From NCBI GenBank assembly GCA_016722075.1, contig JADKGW010000001.1:5332001-5396000 (forward strand): a stretch of 64,000 bases of DNA, in the 5' to 3' direction. The position numbers were made by a program, and so were the translations under genes. The notes under the pieces are model-generated. The model saw only the letters and a list, made by a program, of their open reading frames with translations, was not told where the DNA came from and did not search any database. Every line of letters starts with the position of its first letter. Within the stretch, counting starts at the first letter, position 1. Below, in pieces: positions 35,767-44,841 of the stretch. The DNA comes from Candidatus Kouleothrix ribensis. Its GTDB lineage: Bacteria > Chloroflexota > Chloroflexia > Chloroflexales > Roseiflexaceae.

Positions 35767-36445
35767 CCTGGCGATCGGGCTGCTGTTTGGCCTGCCGCTG
35801 GCGCTGGTGCTGCCGGGGTACGCGCTGGTCGCTGCGGGCGCGCCGAGCGGCGCGCTTGGCCCGGCCGAGCGCCTGGCATGTAGCCTGGGTGGCAGTATCG
35901 CCATATGTGTGCTGGGCGGCCTGTTGCTGAACGCGACGCCGTGGGGCCTGCGGCCGGCCGGCTGGGCCATCCTGCTGGGCGGTATCACGCTGGCGGCCTG
36001 TGCCATCGCCCACCTGCGGCGGCGGGCTGTTGCCGGCACGCCGGCCGCAGATGTGGCGCGCGCGCGCCCCCGGCTGCGCGACCTGGCGCTGTTTGGGCTG
36101 GCGGGGCTGGTTGCGGCTGGCGCGTTCGTGGTGGCGATCGGCGGCGCGGCTCAGCCGCCTGCCGATGGCTTCACACAGCTCTGGATGCTGCCGGCCGATC
36201 AGCATCTGCGCATCGGCGTGCAAAATGGCGAGGCGCAGGCAATGCGCTATTCAGTTGCGCTGGTGGCCGATGGGCAGCCTATCCGCCGCTGGGGGGCCGT
36301 CGAGCTACAGCCCGGCGCGCGCTGGGAGATCGAGGCGCCGCTGCCGGCAGCACCTGCCGGCACACCGCTCGAGCTGCGGCTGTATCGATCCGACGACCCG
36401 ACCCGCGTGTACCGCCAGGTTCGCCTACAACGCGGCGGCGGCTGA
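35684..36445 (+). CDS. DUF1616-like membrane protein
   Basis: 253-residue membrane protein resembling DUF1616 proteins of archaeal and bacterial polysaccharide loci. Four hydrophobic segments are visible, with LVLPGYALVAAGAP (40-53) and LGPAERLACSLGGSIA, the family landmarks. After the fourth segment (about 131-150) a beta-rich extracellular part follows (LRIGVQNGEAQAMRYSVALV). The start lies inside the preceding gene with a GAGGAG site 10 bases upstream, which supports translational coupling. Function unknown. Confidence 0.7.
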   Translation: MRKQSSDLLIVAGLAIGGMAAPLSAADNLAIGLLFGLPLALVLPGYALVAAGAPSGALGPAERLACSLGGSIAICVLGGLLLNATPWGLRPAGWAILLGGITLAACAIAHLRRRAVAGTPAADVARARPRLRDLALFGLAGLVAAGAFVVAIGGAAQPPADGFTQLWMLPADQHLRIGVQNGEAQAMRYSVALVADGQPIRRWGAVELQPGARWEIEAPLPAAPAGTPLELRLYRSDDPTRVYRQVRLQRGGG

Positions 36446-36515
36446 GCGCTGGCGCATTGGTGGGGCAGCCCGGCCGCCCCGAAAAACTGCAAACGCATTC
36501 GATCATGGAGGGGTT

Positions 36516-37808
36516 ATGCGCATCCTGATGGCAAGCGATTTCTACCCGCCGTTTATCGGCGGCGCCGAGCGCCAGATGCAGCTGCTCGGGCACGAGCTGG
36601 CCCTGGCCGGGCACACTGTCGATATGGCCACGGTCTGGCATGCTGGGCATGCCGAGCACCAGGACGATCGCGGCGTGCAGGTTCACCGGCTGAAGGGCCT
36701 GTTCACCAGCGTGCCCTGGTTCTCGAGCGACCCGCAGCGGCGCTTTCACCCGCCGTTCCCCGATCCGGGCATCGCCTGGGGGCTGCGCCAGCTGATCAAG
36801 CTGCGGCCCGACGTGGTGCATGCCAGCGGCTGGATCGCCCATTCCTGCGCGGCGGCCCTGCTCGGCCAGTCGATCCCGCTGGTCGTGTCGGTGCGCGACC
36901 CCGGCTATATCTGCGCGACTCGCGCGTTTGTGCGCGGCGGCCAGATCTGCGATGGGCCGGCGCCGCGCAAGTGCCTGGAATGTGCCACACGCCAGTTTGG
37001 CGCGCCGAAAGGCCTGGCGGCACTCGGCGGGGTGGCGGCGGGCCACCTGCTGCTGAAGCACAAGCTGAGCGCGGCTGCCAGCGTCAGCACCTATGTCGAC
37101 ACAACCTTCCAGCGCGAGTTTTTGGGCCGGCACGGGCGTGCCGCCGGTAAATTCGGCCAGGTGATCGCCGACATCGTCACGCCGACCGGTGCGGCGATCG
37201 AGACGGATGCGCCAGACGATCGCATCCTCGCCATGCTGCCGGCCGGGCCGTTCATTCTGTTCGTCGGCGCGCTGCGGCCGCTCAAAGGGCTCGATATGCT
37301 GCTGGCAGCCTACCGGCAGCTGCAGGCGCCACCGCCGCTGGTGCTGATCGGCACCACCTGGCCCGACACGCCGCGCGATCTGCCGCCCGGCACCATGCTG
37401 CTAGAGAATATGCCGCATCGCAGTGTGATGGCCGCCTGGCGGCGCTGCCTGTTTGGGGTCGCACCGTCGCTCTTGCCCGAGTCGCTGGCCGGGGTCGTGC
37501 GCGAAGGCATGATCAGCGGCAAGGCCATGATCGCCACCAACGTTGGCGGCACCCCCGACATGATTCGCCCCGAAGCCACCGGCCTGCTGGTCGAGCCGAA
37601 CGACACCGGTGCGCTGGCCGAAGCGATGCGGCGGCTGATCGACGATGCCGGGCTGCGCGAGCGGCTGGGCCAGGCCGGCTACGCGGCGGCGGTGCAGTTT
37701 AGCGGCCAGGCGATCACAGCCCAGTTCGAGCAGCTCTATCGGCGCCTGATCGGCGGCCAGACGGAGGGGAGCTATGCGCACGACAGCATTCCACTTGCCG
37801 GGCGCTAA
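36516..37808 (+). CDS. Family 4 glycosyltransferase
   Basis: GT-B enzyme of 430 residues. ILMASDFYPPFIGGAERQMQLLGHELALAGHTV marks the acceptor-side domain; FVGALRPLKGLDMLLAAYRQL and LPESLAGVVREGMISGKAMIATNVGGTPDMI mark the donor-binding half with its E-x7-E motif. A cysteine-rich insertion (YICATRAFVRGGQICDGPAPRKCLEC, with about five Cys) lies in the N-terminal domain, as in some GT4 members. The frame is open long before ATG 36516, but that part overlaps the DUF1616 gene and GGAGGGG precedes this start. It overlaps the flippase gene by 35 bases. Confidence 0.9.
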   Translation: MRILMASDFYPPFIGGAERQMQLLGHELALAGHTVDMATVWHAGHAEHQDDRGVQVHRLKGLFTSVPWFSSDPQRRFHPPFPDPGIAWGLRQLIKLRPDVVHASGWIAHSCAAALLGQSIPLVVSVRDPGYICATRAFVRGGQICDGPAPRKCLECATRQFGAPKGLAALGGVAAGHLLLKHKLSAAASVSTYVDTTFQREFLGRHGRAAGKFGQVIADIVTPTGAAIETDAPDDRILAMLPAGPFILFVGALRPLKGLDMLLAAYRQLQAPPPLVLIGTTWPDTPRDLPPGTMLLENMPHRSVMAAWRRCLFGVAPSLLPESLAGVVREGMISGKAMIATNVGGTPDMIRPEATGLLVEPNDTGALAEAMRRLIDDAGLRERLGQAGYAAAVQFSGQAITAQFEQLYRRLIGGQTEGSYAHDSIPLAGR

Positions 37809-39066
37809 TCGGGCGATTGTGCGTAATGCCGGTGCGCTGATCGGCACGACGGCCGTCAATTCCGGCCTGGGCATGCTGTACTGGTGGCTGGCGGCCCGCG
37901 CCTTCCAGCTCTCGGCGGTCGGCCTGGCGTCGGCGGCTATCGCGGCCATGGTGCTGCTCGGCACCATTGGCACGCTGGGCTTCGGCACGCTGCTGATCAG
38001 CGAGGTGGCGCGCCAGCCGCGCCAGGCCGGGCGGCTGATCAGCGCGGCGGTGCTGGTGGCCGGCACGGCGGCGGCGCTGGCCGGGCTTGTGTTCGCGCTC
38101 GCGGCGCCCTGGCTGTCGCACGAGCTGCGGCCGCTGGCCGAGCACAGGCTCAACCCGCTACTGTTCGGGCTGGGGGCCGGGTTCACCGCCGCCACGCTGG
38201 TGCTCGATCAGGCGCTGGTCGGGCTGCTGTGGAGTGATCTGCAGTTCTGGCGCAATGGGCTGTTCGCGCTGGCCAAGCTCGGCTTCTTGTATGCCACCAG
38301 CATCTGGCTAACCGGCGCGGGCGGCATGGCGATCTATACGACCTGGCTGGCCGCCAATGTGCTCTCGATCGGCCTGGCGGCGGCGCTGGCCGATCGCCGT
38401 GGCGTGCGCCTGCTGCAGCCGCCCGACTGGAGTCTGCTGCGGCGCCTGGGCGGCGCGGCACTGTGGCACAACGCCTTCAACCTGGCGCTGCTGGCGCCTG
38501 GCCTGCTGCTGCCGCTACTGGTCACCGCGCTGCTCTCGGCCGAGGCCAATGCCAGCTTCTACCTGGCCTGGATGCTGGCCGGCCTGGTGTTTGTGGTGCC
38601 GACGGCCCTGACGACGGTGCTGCACGCGATCGGCGCGGCCAACCGCTCGGCGCTGGCGCGCGCCACCCGCCAGACGCTGGTGTTGTCGCTGCCGGCGACG
38701 CTGCTGGCCGGTGGGCTGCTATTCGGCGGCGCGGCGTGGGCGCTGGGCCTATTTGGGGCCAGCTACGCCGCCCAGGCGACCTGGTGCCTACGGCTGCTGT
38801 GCCTGGGTGGCGTGCCGGCGATCGTCAAGACCCACTATATTGCTATACGGCGCGCCCGAGACGAGCTGCCCAGCGCGTTTCCGGCGCTACTGGCCGGCGG
38901 ATTACTCGAATTGGCGCTGGCGACCATCGGCGTGCTCCTTGGTGGCCTGATCGGCCTGGGCTGCGGCTGGGCTGCGGCCGTCGCGATCCAGGCGGCCTAT
39001 ATGGGCCGCGAAGTCTATCAGACGGCAAGCTATACCGGGCCGGCACCCCACGAAGGGCGCGCATGA
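37774..39066 (+). CDS. Polysaccharide flippase (MOP/Wzx-like)
   Basis: 430-residue membrane protein with about twelve hydrophobic segments, matching oligosaccharide-lipid flippases that move undecaprenyl-linked repeat units across the membrane. The N-terminal GTTAVNSGLGMLYWWLAARAFQLSAVGLASA and the pattern of paired helices are typical of polysaccharide synthesis proteins in the MOP superfamily. A GGAGGGGAG site lies inside the end of the GT4 gene, so translation is coupled. Its presence points to a Wzx/Wzy-like export route for the polymer. Confidence 0.85.
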   Translation: MRTTAFHLPGANRAIVRNAGALIGTTAVNSGLGMLYWWLAARAFQLSAVGLASAAIAAMVLLGTIGTLGFGTLLISEVARQPRQAGRLISAAVLVAGTAAALAGLVFALAAPWLSHELRPLAEHRLNPLLFGLGAGFTAATLVLDQALVGLLWSDLQFWRNGLFALAKLGFLYATSIWLTGAGGMAIYTTWLAANVLSIGLAAALADRRGVRLLQPPDWSLLRRLGGAALWHNAFNLALLAPGLLLPLLVTALLSAEANASFYLAWMLAGLVFVVPTALTTVLHAIGAANRSALARATRQTLVLSLPATLLAGGLLFGGAAWALGLFGASYAAQATWCLRLLCLGGVPAIVKTHYIAIRRARDELPSAFPALLAGGLLELALATIGVLLGGLIGLGCGWAAAVAIQAAYMGREVYQTASYTGPAPHEGRA

Positions 39067-39112
39067 TCAATGTATGCCGGCCCGGCACGTATAACCTGAT
39101 CGGAATGTACAG

Positions 39113-40228
39113 ATGATGCCGCTATCGCGAACATCGCGCGCCAGCTGGCCGCGCTGGTTCTTCTGGTCGGCTCTCGCGCTGATCGCCACGGCCGAGCTGG
39201 TGACCGTGCTGGTTTCGCCGCAAGCCGGGCTGGCCTTGCACGGCGCGCTGGTGGTTGGGCTGGCCGTGTATCGCGGGCTGGCGCGCGGCCGGGCGGCGCA
39301 GATGCTGGCGCTGGCGCTGCTGATCGCACCGCTCACGCGCGTGCTGACGCTGGCGCTGCCACTTGGCCACTTCCCGCCAATCGCCTGGTATGCGATTACG
39401 AGCGTACCGCTGCTGGTCGCGGCGGCGATCATTAGCCATAAGCTCGGGCTATCGTGCCGAGATCTCGGTTTGCATGCCGGCGATCTGGGGCTGCAGCTGA
39501 TGCTGGCGGCCGGTGGGCTGGGCCTTGGCGCAGCGGCCTACCTGATCCTACAGCCCGCACCGCTAGTCACGAGCTGGTCGTGGGGTGCGCTCTGGCTGCC
39601 GGCGCTGATCCTGCTGGCCTGCACCGGGCTGGCCGAAGAAATGATCTTTCGGGGCATGCTGCAGTGGGCGGCCGTGCCGGTGCTGGGGCCGCTCGCGCTA
39701 CTGTATAGCGCGCTGCTGTTTGCGGCGCTACAGCTCGGGTTTCTGTCGCCGGCGCACGCCTGCTACACATGCGGGGTGGGCCTGATCTTCGCCTGCGTGC
39801 GGCACTGGAGCGGCTCGATCATCGGCATTGCGCTGGCGCACGGGCTTACCAACATCATGCTGTTCCTGCTGATGCCTTACCTGGCTGCCTTTCCCACCAG
39901 CGCGCTGGCGCTTGCCGCGCCCTGGGTGATCGCTGCGGGTGCGCTCACCGGTGCGGCCGCCGTTGCCGTGTTGCTGCGCCGCGCGGTGCGCTCGGGCGTG
40001 CCGCTGCAGCCGCCGGCCGGCGATCTGCCCGGCCTGCGCCGGCTGCGGCTCCAGTCGGGGATGAGCTATGTCGAGATCGCGCAGCGCGCGGGGATTCCTG
40101 CACGCCAGCTGGCCGAGATTGAGTATGGCCTGCGTCCGATCGATTCGGAGGAGCGGCGCCGGCTCGCAGGCGTATTTGGCGTCACACAGCGGCTGATCGT
40201 GCCGCCTGAATATCGAGGGCCGCCATGA
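39113..40228 (+). CDS. CPBP-family intramembrane protease fused to a C-terminal XRE helix-turn-helix
   Basis: 371 residues. About eight membrane segments carry two CPBP (Abi) motifs: Glu175-Glu176-x3-Arg180 (EEMIFRG) and His243-x3-Asn247 (HGLTN). The middle motif, normally F-x3-H, reads Phe203-x3-Gln207, so one presumed active-site residue is changed and proteolysis may be lost. Residues about 307-360 form an XRE-like DNA-binding domain (GLRRLRLQSGMSYVEIAQRAGIPARQLAEIEYGL). A membrane protein with its own DNA-binding tail suggests a membrane-tethered regulator of the cluster. The next gene overlaps it by 4 bases. Confidence 0.8.
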   Translation: MMPLSRTSRASWPRWFFWSALALIATAELVTVLVSPQAGLALHGALVVGLAVYRGLARGRAAQMLALALLIAPLTRVLTLALPLGHFPPIAWYAITSVPLLVAAAIISHKLGLSCRDLGLHAGDLGLQLMLAAGGLGLGAAAYLILQPAPLVTSWSWGALWLPALILLACTGLAEEMIFRGMLQWAAVPVLGPLALLYSALLFAALQLGFLSPAHACYTCGVGLIFACVRHWSGSIIGIALAHGLTNIMLFLLMPYLAAFPTSALALAAPWVIAAGALTGAAAVAVLLRRAVRSGVPLQPPAGDLPGLRRLRLQSGMSYVEIAQRAGIPARQLAEIEYGLRPIDSEERRRLAGVFGVTQRLIVPPEYRGPP

Positions 40229-40458
40229 GCACAACCTTCAGCCCGGCGCTTATGGCTGCCGTGATCGCGGCGGCGGCAGCGTTAGGGCCGGTTACAGTCG
40301 CCTTGTTGATCATCTACCTGGTGCAGCACGAGCTGCTCGGCGGGCTAGAAGACGCGCGTGCCAGGCGCGTGGCCGAGTCGCTGGCCGTCGCGATCGTGCC
40401 GCTGCTGATCGTGTTCGCAATGCTTGTGGTGTTCAGAACGATCGATCTGTGGCGCTAG
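40225..40458 (+). CDS. Small two-helix membrane protein of unknown function
   Basis: 77 residues with two hydrophobic segments (about 10-32 and 53-70) joined by a charged loop (HELLGGLEDARARRVAESL). I do not recognise a family. The start overlaps the stop of the CPBP-XRE gene (ATGA), so the two are translated together and it may be a partner of that protein. It ends the rightward polysaccharide cluster. Confidence 0.65.
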   Translation: MSTTFSPALMAAVIAAAAALGPVTVALLIIYLVQHELLGGLEDARARRVAESLAVAIVPLLIVFAMLVVFRTIDLWR

Positions 40459-40480
40459 TGCAGCCTGGCGCACATTCGTT

Positions 40481-40515
40481 GCAGGTTGGCAGATGGCAGG
40501 TCGCAGGTTCGCAGC
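40481..40515. repeat. Heptamer-phased repeat after the polysaccharide cluster
   Basis: Five steps of seven: GCAGGTT, GGCAGAT, GGCAGGT, CGCAGGT, TCGCAGC. Lies between the small membrane protein and the first GH16 gene. Related sequences occur at 21536, 30390 and 42751. Confidence 0.6.
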
Positions 40516-40602
40516 ATACGACGCACGACGCACCGCATCCTGCACCAGAAGTGGTTTGGTGGTTACAGGCCCCCGGCGGTTTAGCCGGGAAAGGATAATG
40601 CT

Positions 40603-42672
40603 ATGCTCGATGGAAGCGCTATTCATAACAGGTGGCGAAATCTGGCCAGCGGCCTGGGCCTTTTGCTGATCGCGCTGCTGGTAAGCGGGTTTATTACGCC
40701 GTCTTTTTCGCACGGCGCCGAGCAGCTCCAGGTCGTCTTGCCCACGGCCGGCTCAGTCTATAAGCCGGGCGACCTGCTCAAGATCGAGTGGGCCTACCCG
40801 GCGGCGCCTCAGCCATTTCCAGCGATAGCATACCTGACGCGCGTCGATGCCGGGGCGGCCGATCGCATTGAGCTGGGCTGGAATATCCAGCCCGACCAGG
40901 CCGCCGTGACGACGTTCGACTGGTTCATCCCGAATAGCGTTCCAGCCGGCCAATATACGGTTACGATCGCTAATTTCAACGCCAGTGTCCAGCAGTCGAG
41001 CGGCGCCTTTACGATTGCCGGGCTGCCGCTGGCAACGCAGGTGCGGCTGCTGTACCCGCCGCAAGCCGCCGGGTCGCCGCTCAGCGCGTTCGCGCTCGGC
41101 AGCACGATCGGTATCCGCTGGGATTTCCCGGCCGGTGCGCCAACGCCGATCGATCTGTACCTCGACATGTTCTCGAATACCGCGCTGCGCAGCTCGCTGT
41201 TGATTGCCGCTAATCTGCTGCCTGACCCGCTCGCCGCCAGCCAGGAGTATGCCTGGTCGGTGCAGGTGCCGAGCGACCGTGTGCCGCCGCAGGCGCAGTA
41301 CAAGCTGCGCGCCGTGGCGGCCGGCAGTGTGATCGGCTCATCGGCCGATTTCTTCACGATCACCGGAGCCACATCGCCGGCCGATGCGCCCGCCCCGGCT
41401 GCTGGCACCGACGATCGGCCCAACCTGGTGCAGAATAGTTCGTTTGAGATCACCGCTGCGCAGAACAGCTTTCCTGGCTGGGTGTTCGGTGCGCGCCCTG
41501 GGGTGGTAGCGACACTCTCGCAGGATCGCGACATCCACACCGATCGCGCGGCGGCGCGCATCGACATCGCCCAGGGCCACCCGGTCGATTGGTATGCCCA
41601 GCTGTCGCAAGGCGGGCTGCCGCTGTCGAACGGCACGGACTATCTGCTCTCGTTCTGGGCGCGCGCCTCGGCGCCACGCGTAATCTCGGTGGTGCTTCAG
41701 CGCGACTCGGCGCCCTGGAGCGAGTATTACTATCGCGAGATCGGCCTGACCGAGGAGTGGAAGCAGTATAGCTTCGCATATGCCAGCACCATCGACGATG
41801 CGCGGGCGGCGCTGCGGCTGAACTTGGCCCGATCGGTCGGCCAGGTCTGGCTCGACGACGTGTCGCTGGTGGCAGTTGCCGCCGTGCCGCCGCCGGCCCC
41901 GGCCGAAACACCGCTGCCCAACGGCCAGGGCGGCAGCTGGCGCATGGTGTTCCAAGACGAGTTCGATGGGAATACGCAAGACAGCAGTAAGTGGGTCAAC
42001 TGCTACCTGTTTGTCTGGTCGACGGTTGGCTGCGACAAAACCAGCGGCACCAGCGCCAGCTGGTATATGCCCGACGACGTGCTGCTCGGCGGTGGCACGC
42101 TCAAGCTGCGCGCGCAGCGCCGAACGGTGAGCGGCACCGATGGGAACAGCTATGCCTACAGCTCGGGGCTGATCTCGAGTGGCAAAGACACCTACGATCC
42201 GGCGGTGGCGCCGCGCTTCGCGTTCCAGTATGGCTTTGCCGAGATGCGCGCCAAGATTCCAGCTGGCCAGGGCCTCTGGTCGGCCTTCTGGATGCTGCAG
42301 GCCAATGGCCAGTGGCCCTGGGAGATCGATATTCTCGAAGTGCTCGGCCACCAGCCCGGCACCGCGCATATGACCACCCACTACCCAACCCCTACGTGGG
42401 ATGATGCCACCAGCTCGGCCGACTACAACGGCCCGGATCTTTCGGCCGATTTCCACACCTACGCGATCGAATGGTCGCCCGATCGGCTAGTCTGGTACAT
42501 TGATGGGGTTGAACGTAAGCGTGACACCGACCCGAGCCATATTCCACATGCGCCCATGTTCCTGATGGCCAACCTGCAGGTTGGCGGCGACTGGCCAGGC
42601 ATGCCCGATGCAACCACTCCCTTCCCGGCGCAGCTCGAGCTCGATTACATTCGGGTGTGGCAGCAGCCCTGA
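40603..42672 (+). CDS. Secreted multidomain GH16 beta-glucanase
   Basis: 689-residue exported endo-beta-glucanase/laminarinase-type enzyme. A signal peptide (about 1-39) is followed by two Kre9/Knh1-like domains (about 43-138 and 146-253; LPTAGSVYKPGDLLKIEW), a carbohydrate-binding domain of the CBM4/9 or CBM11 kind (about 275-428; NLVQNSSFEI, WLDDVSLV) and a C-terminal GH16 domain (about 445-689). The catalytic pattern is Glu574-x-Asp576-x2-Glu579 (WEIDILEVLG). A GGAAAGGAT site precedes the ATG. It follows the polysaccharide cluster and may trim the exported polymer or attack outside glucans; the sequence does not decide which. Confidence 0.9.
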   Translation: MLDGSAIHNRWRNLASGLGLLLIALLVSGFITPSFSHGAEQLQVVLPTAGSVYKPGDLLKIEWAYPAAPQPFPAIAYLTRVDAGAADRIELGWNIQPDQAAVTTFDWFIPNSVPAGQYTVTIANFNASVQQSSGAFTIAGLPLATQVRLLYPPQAAGSPLSAFALGSTIGIRWDFPAGAPTPIDLYLDMFSNTALRSSLLIAANLLPDPLAASQEYAWSVQVPSDRVPPQAQYKLRAVAAGSVIGSSADFFTITGATSPADAPAPAAGTDDRPNLVQNSSFEITAAQNSFPGWVFGARPGVVATLSQDRDIHTDRAAARIDIAQGHPVDWYAQLSQGGLPLSNGTDYLLSFWARASAPRVISVVLQRDSAPWSEYYYREIGLTEEWKQYSFAYASTIDDARAALRLNLARSVGQVWLDDVSLVAVAAVPPPAPAETPLPNGQGGSWRMVFQDEFDGNTQDSSKWVNCYLFVWSTVGCDKTSGTSASWYMPDDVLLGGGTLKLRAQRRTVSGTDGNSYAYSSGLISSGKDTYDPAVAPRFAFQYGFAEMRAKIPAGQGLWSAFWMLQANGQWPWEIDILEVLGHQPGTAHMTTHYPTPTWDDATSSADYNGPDLSADFHTYAIEWSPDRLVWYIDGVERKRDTDPSHIPHAPMFLMANLQVGGDWPGMPDATTPFPAQLELDYIRVWQQP

Positions 42673-42689
42673 GCGCGCGGCGGCTGCGT

Positions 42690-42806
42690 CGCCAGCTAGG
42701 CAGCGGGCAGTGGGCAGGGGGTAGCAGGCAGCAGGCAGCAGGGGGTAGCCAACCTGCAACCTGCAACCTGCAACCTGCAACCCGAAGCAACCCGAAGCAA
42801 CCCGCC
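42690..42806. repeat. Short tandem repeats between the convergent GH16 genes
   Basis: GCAGGCA-type heptamers (about 42725-42740), four perfect AACCTGC heptamers (42751-42778) and then AACCCGAAGC decamers. The G-rich left part can pair with the C-rich right part, so the region may also stop transcription from both sides. Confidence 0.8.
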
Positions 42807-42830
42807 GCCCCCGAGCTGGTATGCGACAGG

Positions 42831-43748
42831 TTAGCCGCTGCGTTGCCAGACACGAATATAATCGATGTTCAGCATGTTGGGAAAGACGGTTGTAGGATCG
42901 GGTGGCCCCGGCCAATCTCCTCCGACGGCCAGGTTCGCGATCAGGTACATCGGGTCGTGCGGGATGTGCGCCGCGTTGCGCTCGCGCTTGCGCTCCACTC
43001 CGTCGATATACCACACCAGCTGATCTGCGCTCCAGTCTAGCGCATAGGTGTGCTCGCCTGCTGAGAAGTCTGGCCCGGTGTAGGCCGTGCCATGCGCGCC
43101 AGTGGAGCCATCGGCCAGCGGGTAGTGAACTGTCATGTTGGCTGTGGCAGGCTGATGGCCCAGGATCTCGAAAATGTCGATCTCCCATGGCAAGGATCGG
43201 TCGGCGCGCAGAAGCCAGAAGGCCGACCAGAAGCCGCGCCCGGCCGGCACGCGCGCACGTATTTCGACATAGCCGTAGCGGAAGGCGAAGCGCGGCACGT
43301 CGGCCGGGTCGTAGCTGCCGCTGCCGCTCGTGATCAAGCCAGAGGTATATGGGTATGTCTGCCCATCGCTGCCGAGCGTCGGGCGCTGCTGCGCCTGCAG
43401 GTGTAGCCGCCCGCCGCTTACGGCCGCTGCGTCGGGCGTATACCACTCCATCTCGCTGCCGTTGGTCTTGTAGCAGCCGAGGTTGGCCCAGAGATAGCAA
43501 TTGACCCACTTGGCGTGGTCGAGCCTGTCGCCGGCGAATTCATCCTGAAAGATCAGCAGCCAGCTGCCATGCTGGACGATTGGCAGGTAGACCCGCTGTA
43601 GGCCAGCGCTGGCGACTGCTGCGTGTGCGAGGGCCGCCACCGGCTGCGGCAGCTGGGCTTGCGCGCCTGGCGCGGCCAGGCTGCCCGCCAACACCGCTAG
43701 TGCCAGTGTAGCGATGAGCCAGCCGGCTCTACGATTCCAGCGTGGCAT
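42831..43748 (-). CDS. Secreted GH16 beta-glucanase
   Basis: 305-residue single-domain relative of the convergent gene, made of a signal peptide (WNRRAGWLIATLALAVLAGSLA), a short linker and a GH16 domain with Glu189-x-Asp191-x2-Glu194 (WEIDIFEILG). Many segments match its neighbour (SAFWLLRA, LVWYIDGVERKRE, NLAVGGDWPG), so the pair likely arose by duplication, followed by loss or gain of the accessory domains. The start is uncertain: the frame is open to 44087, but the ATG at 43748 begins right at the signal peptide; ATG 43814 would add 22 residues. From 43749 to 44195 no other gene was seen. Confidence 0.88.
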   Translation of the reverse strand: MPRWNRRAGWLIATLALAVLAGSLAAPGAQAQLPQPVAALAHAAVASAGLQRVYLPIVQHGSWLLIFQDEFAGDRLDHAKWVNCYLWANLGCYKTNGSEMEWYTPDAAAVSGGRLHLQAQQRPTLGSDGQTYPYTSGLITSGSGSYDPADVPRFAFRYGYVEIRARVPAGRGFWSAFWLLRADRSLPWEIDIFEILGHQPATANMTVHYPLADGSTGAHGTAYTGPDFSAGEHTYALDWSADQLVWYIDGVERKRERNAAHIPHDPMYLIANLAVGGDWPGPPDPTTVFPNMLNIDYIRVWQRSG

Positions 43749-44195
43749 AAACGCACGCAATCGCCGAAAGCTGTCGCGCTGGTTGGGCCGGGTGGTCGGA
43801 TGCAGTGTGATCATGCGGGCGCGATTTCTTTGATCCATGCGTGCTCTGGTCAGAGCGATCATGCCGGGGTGTGGGCCGTATGGTGCAGCTGTGCCGCCTA
43901 CACTCAACCTGTGCAAGGCTGGCCGGCCAATGCCCAATCTGATAATAAGCCCGCCGATCGCTGGATCAAGCGCAGATCGATTGCAATTTGTACACAGTTC
44001 AACCGGCTGGCGTTGGCTATTGGGGGCCAATGCAACACTCGTTGGGGCCGCTAACCTGAGGGCGGGCGAGGGCGAATCCCGCATCACCGTGCGGAATACA
44101 GCAAACTGCGCCGAGCAGGGGCGGCCTGGGTTGGCGCCGCCCGCGCACCGGCTGGGAAGGTGGCAGCATCTGGCCTACGAGGTTGTCTGAAGGTG

Positions 44196-44816
44196 TTAGC
44201 GCAGCCTGGTGAAGCGATTCTCGGTGCCTGCGAGCAGCCGCTGAATGTTCTCGCGGTGCAGGTACACCACAAACAGCGCGATGACCCAGATGAACAGGGC
44301 GTAGGCCAGCGGCAGCTGCCCCAGCAGGAAAAAGACCGTGCCCGCGATGATCTCGACCGCCGCCGCAGTGAGCGAGCCGACCGACGAGATCCGCGTGATC
44401 AGAAACGCCAGCGCCCAGGCCGCCACGCCCAGCAGCATGAGCAGCGGGAACAGCGCCAGCAGCACGCCGCCGCTGGTGGCTACGGCCTTGCCGCCCCGAA
44501 AGTTGAGGAACAGCGGGAAGGTGTGCCCGAGGATGGCGGCCAGCCCTACCAGCACAATTACGGCCGGCTGGCCGGCTAGTAGCCATAGCGCGGCTAGCGT
44601 CGGCAGCATGCCTTTCAGCAGATCGAGCGCGGCTGCAGCGACGAACGGCCCGAACCCGCACGATCGCCAGACATTCGCGCCGCCAATGTTGCCGCTGCCA
44701 ACCGTGCGCAGGTCGACACCGCAGGCCCGTGCGACCAGGTAGCTGAACGGCACCGACCCGGCCAGGTAGGCAAGCGCGCATAGCCCGGCTGCCAGTGCTA
44801 GTGCTGCTGACGACAT
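44196..44816 (-). CDS. plsY: Glycerol-3-phosphate acyltransferase PlsY
   Basis: Membrane enzyme that acylates glycerol 3-phosphate with acyl phosphate in the first step of phospholipid synthesis. 206 residues with about five or six membrane segments. The three conserved motifs are visible: SGNIGGANVWR (Ser-rich loop 1), GHTFPLFLNFRGGKAVATS (loop 2) and YLHRENIQRLLAGTENR (loop 3). ATG 44816 follows AAGGAA by 6 bases; a GTG 8 codons earlier is possible but lacks a site. It lies 25 bases after the panE stop and is surely in the same transcript. Confidence 0.95.
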   Translation of the reverse strand: MSSAALALAAGLCALAYLAGSVPFSYLVARACGVDLRTVGSGNIGGANVWRSCGFGPFVAAAALDLLKGMLPTLAALWLLAGQPAVIVLVGLAAILGHTFPLFLNFRGGKAVATSGGVLLALFPLLMLLGVAAWALAFLITRISSVGSLTAAAVEIIAGTVFFLLGQLPLAYALFIWVIALFVVYLHRENIQRLLAGTENRFTRLR

Positions 44817-44841
44817 AGCGTGTTCCTTACCATACACCACC

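Noticed and set aside
41338..42456. Long antisense frame opposite the multidomain GH16 gene
   Set aside because: Low-information translation and no ribosome-binding site; the plus-strand frame carries the GH16 catalytic motif.
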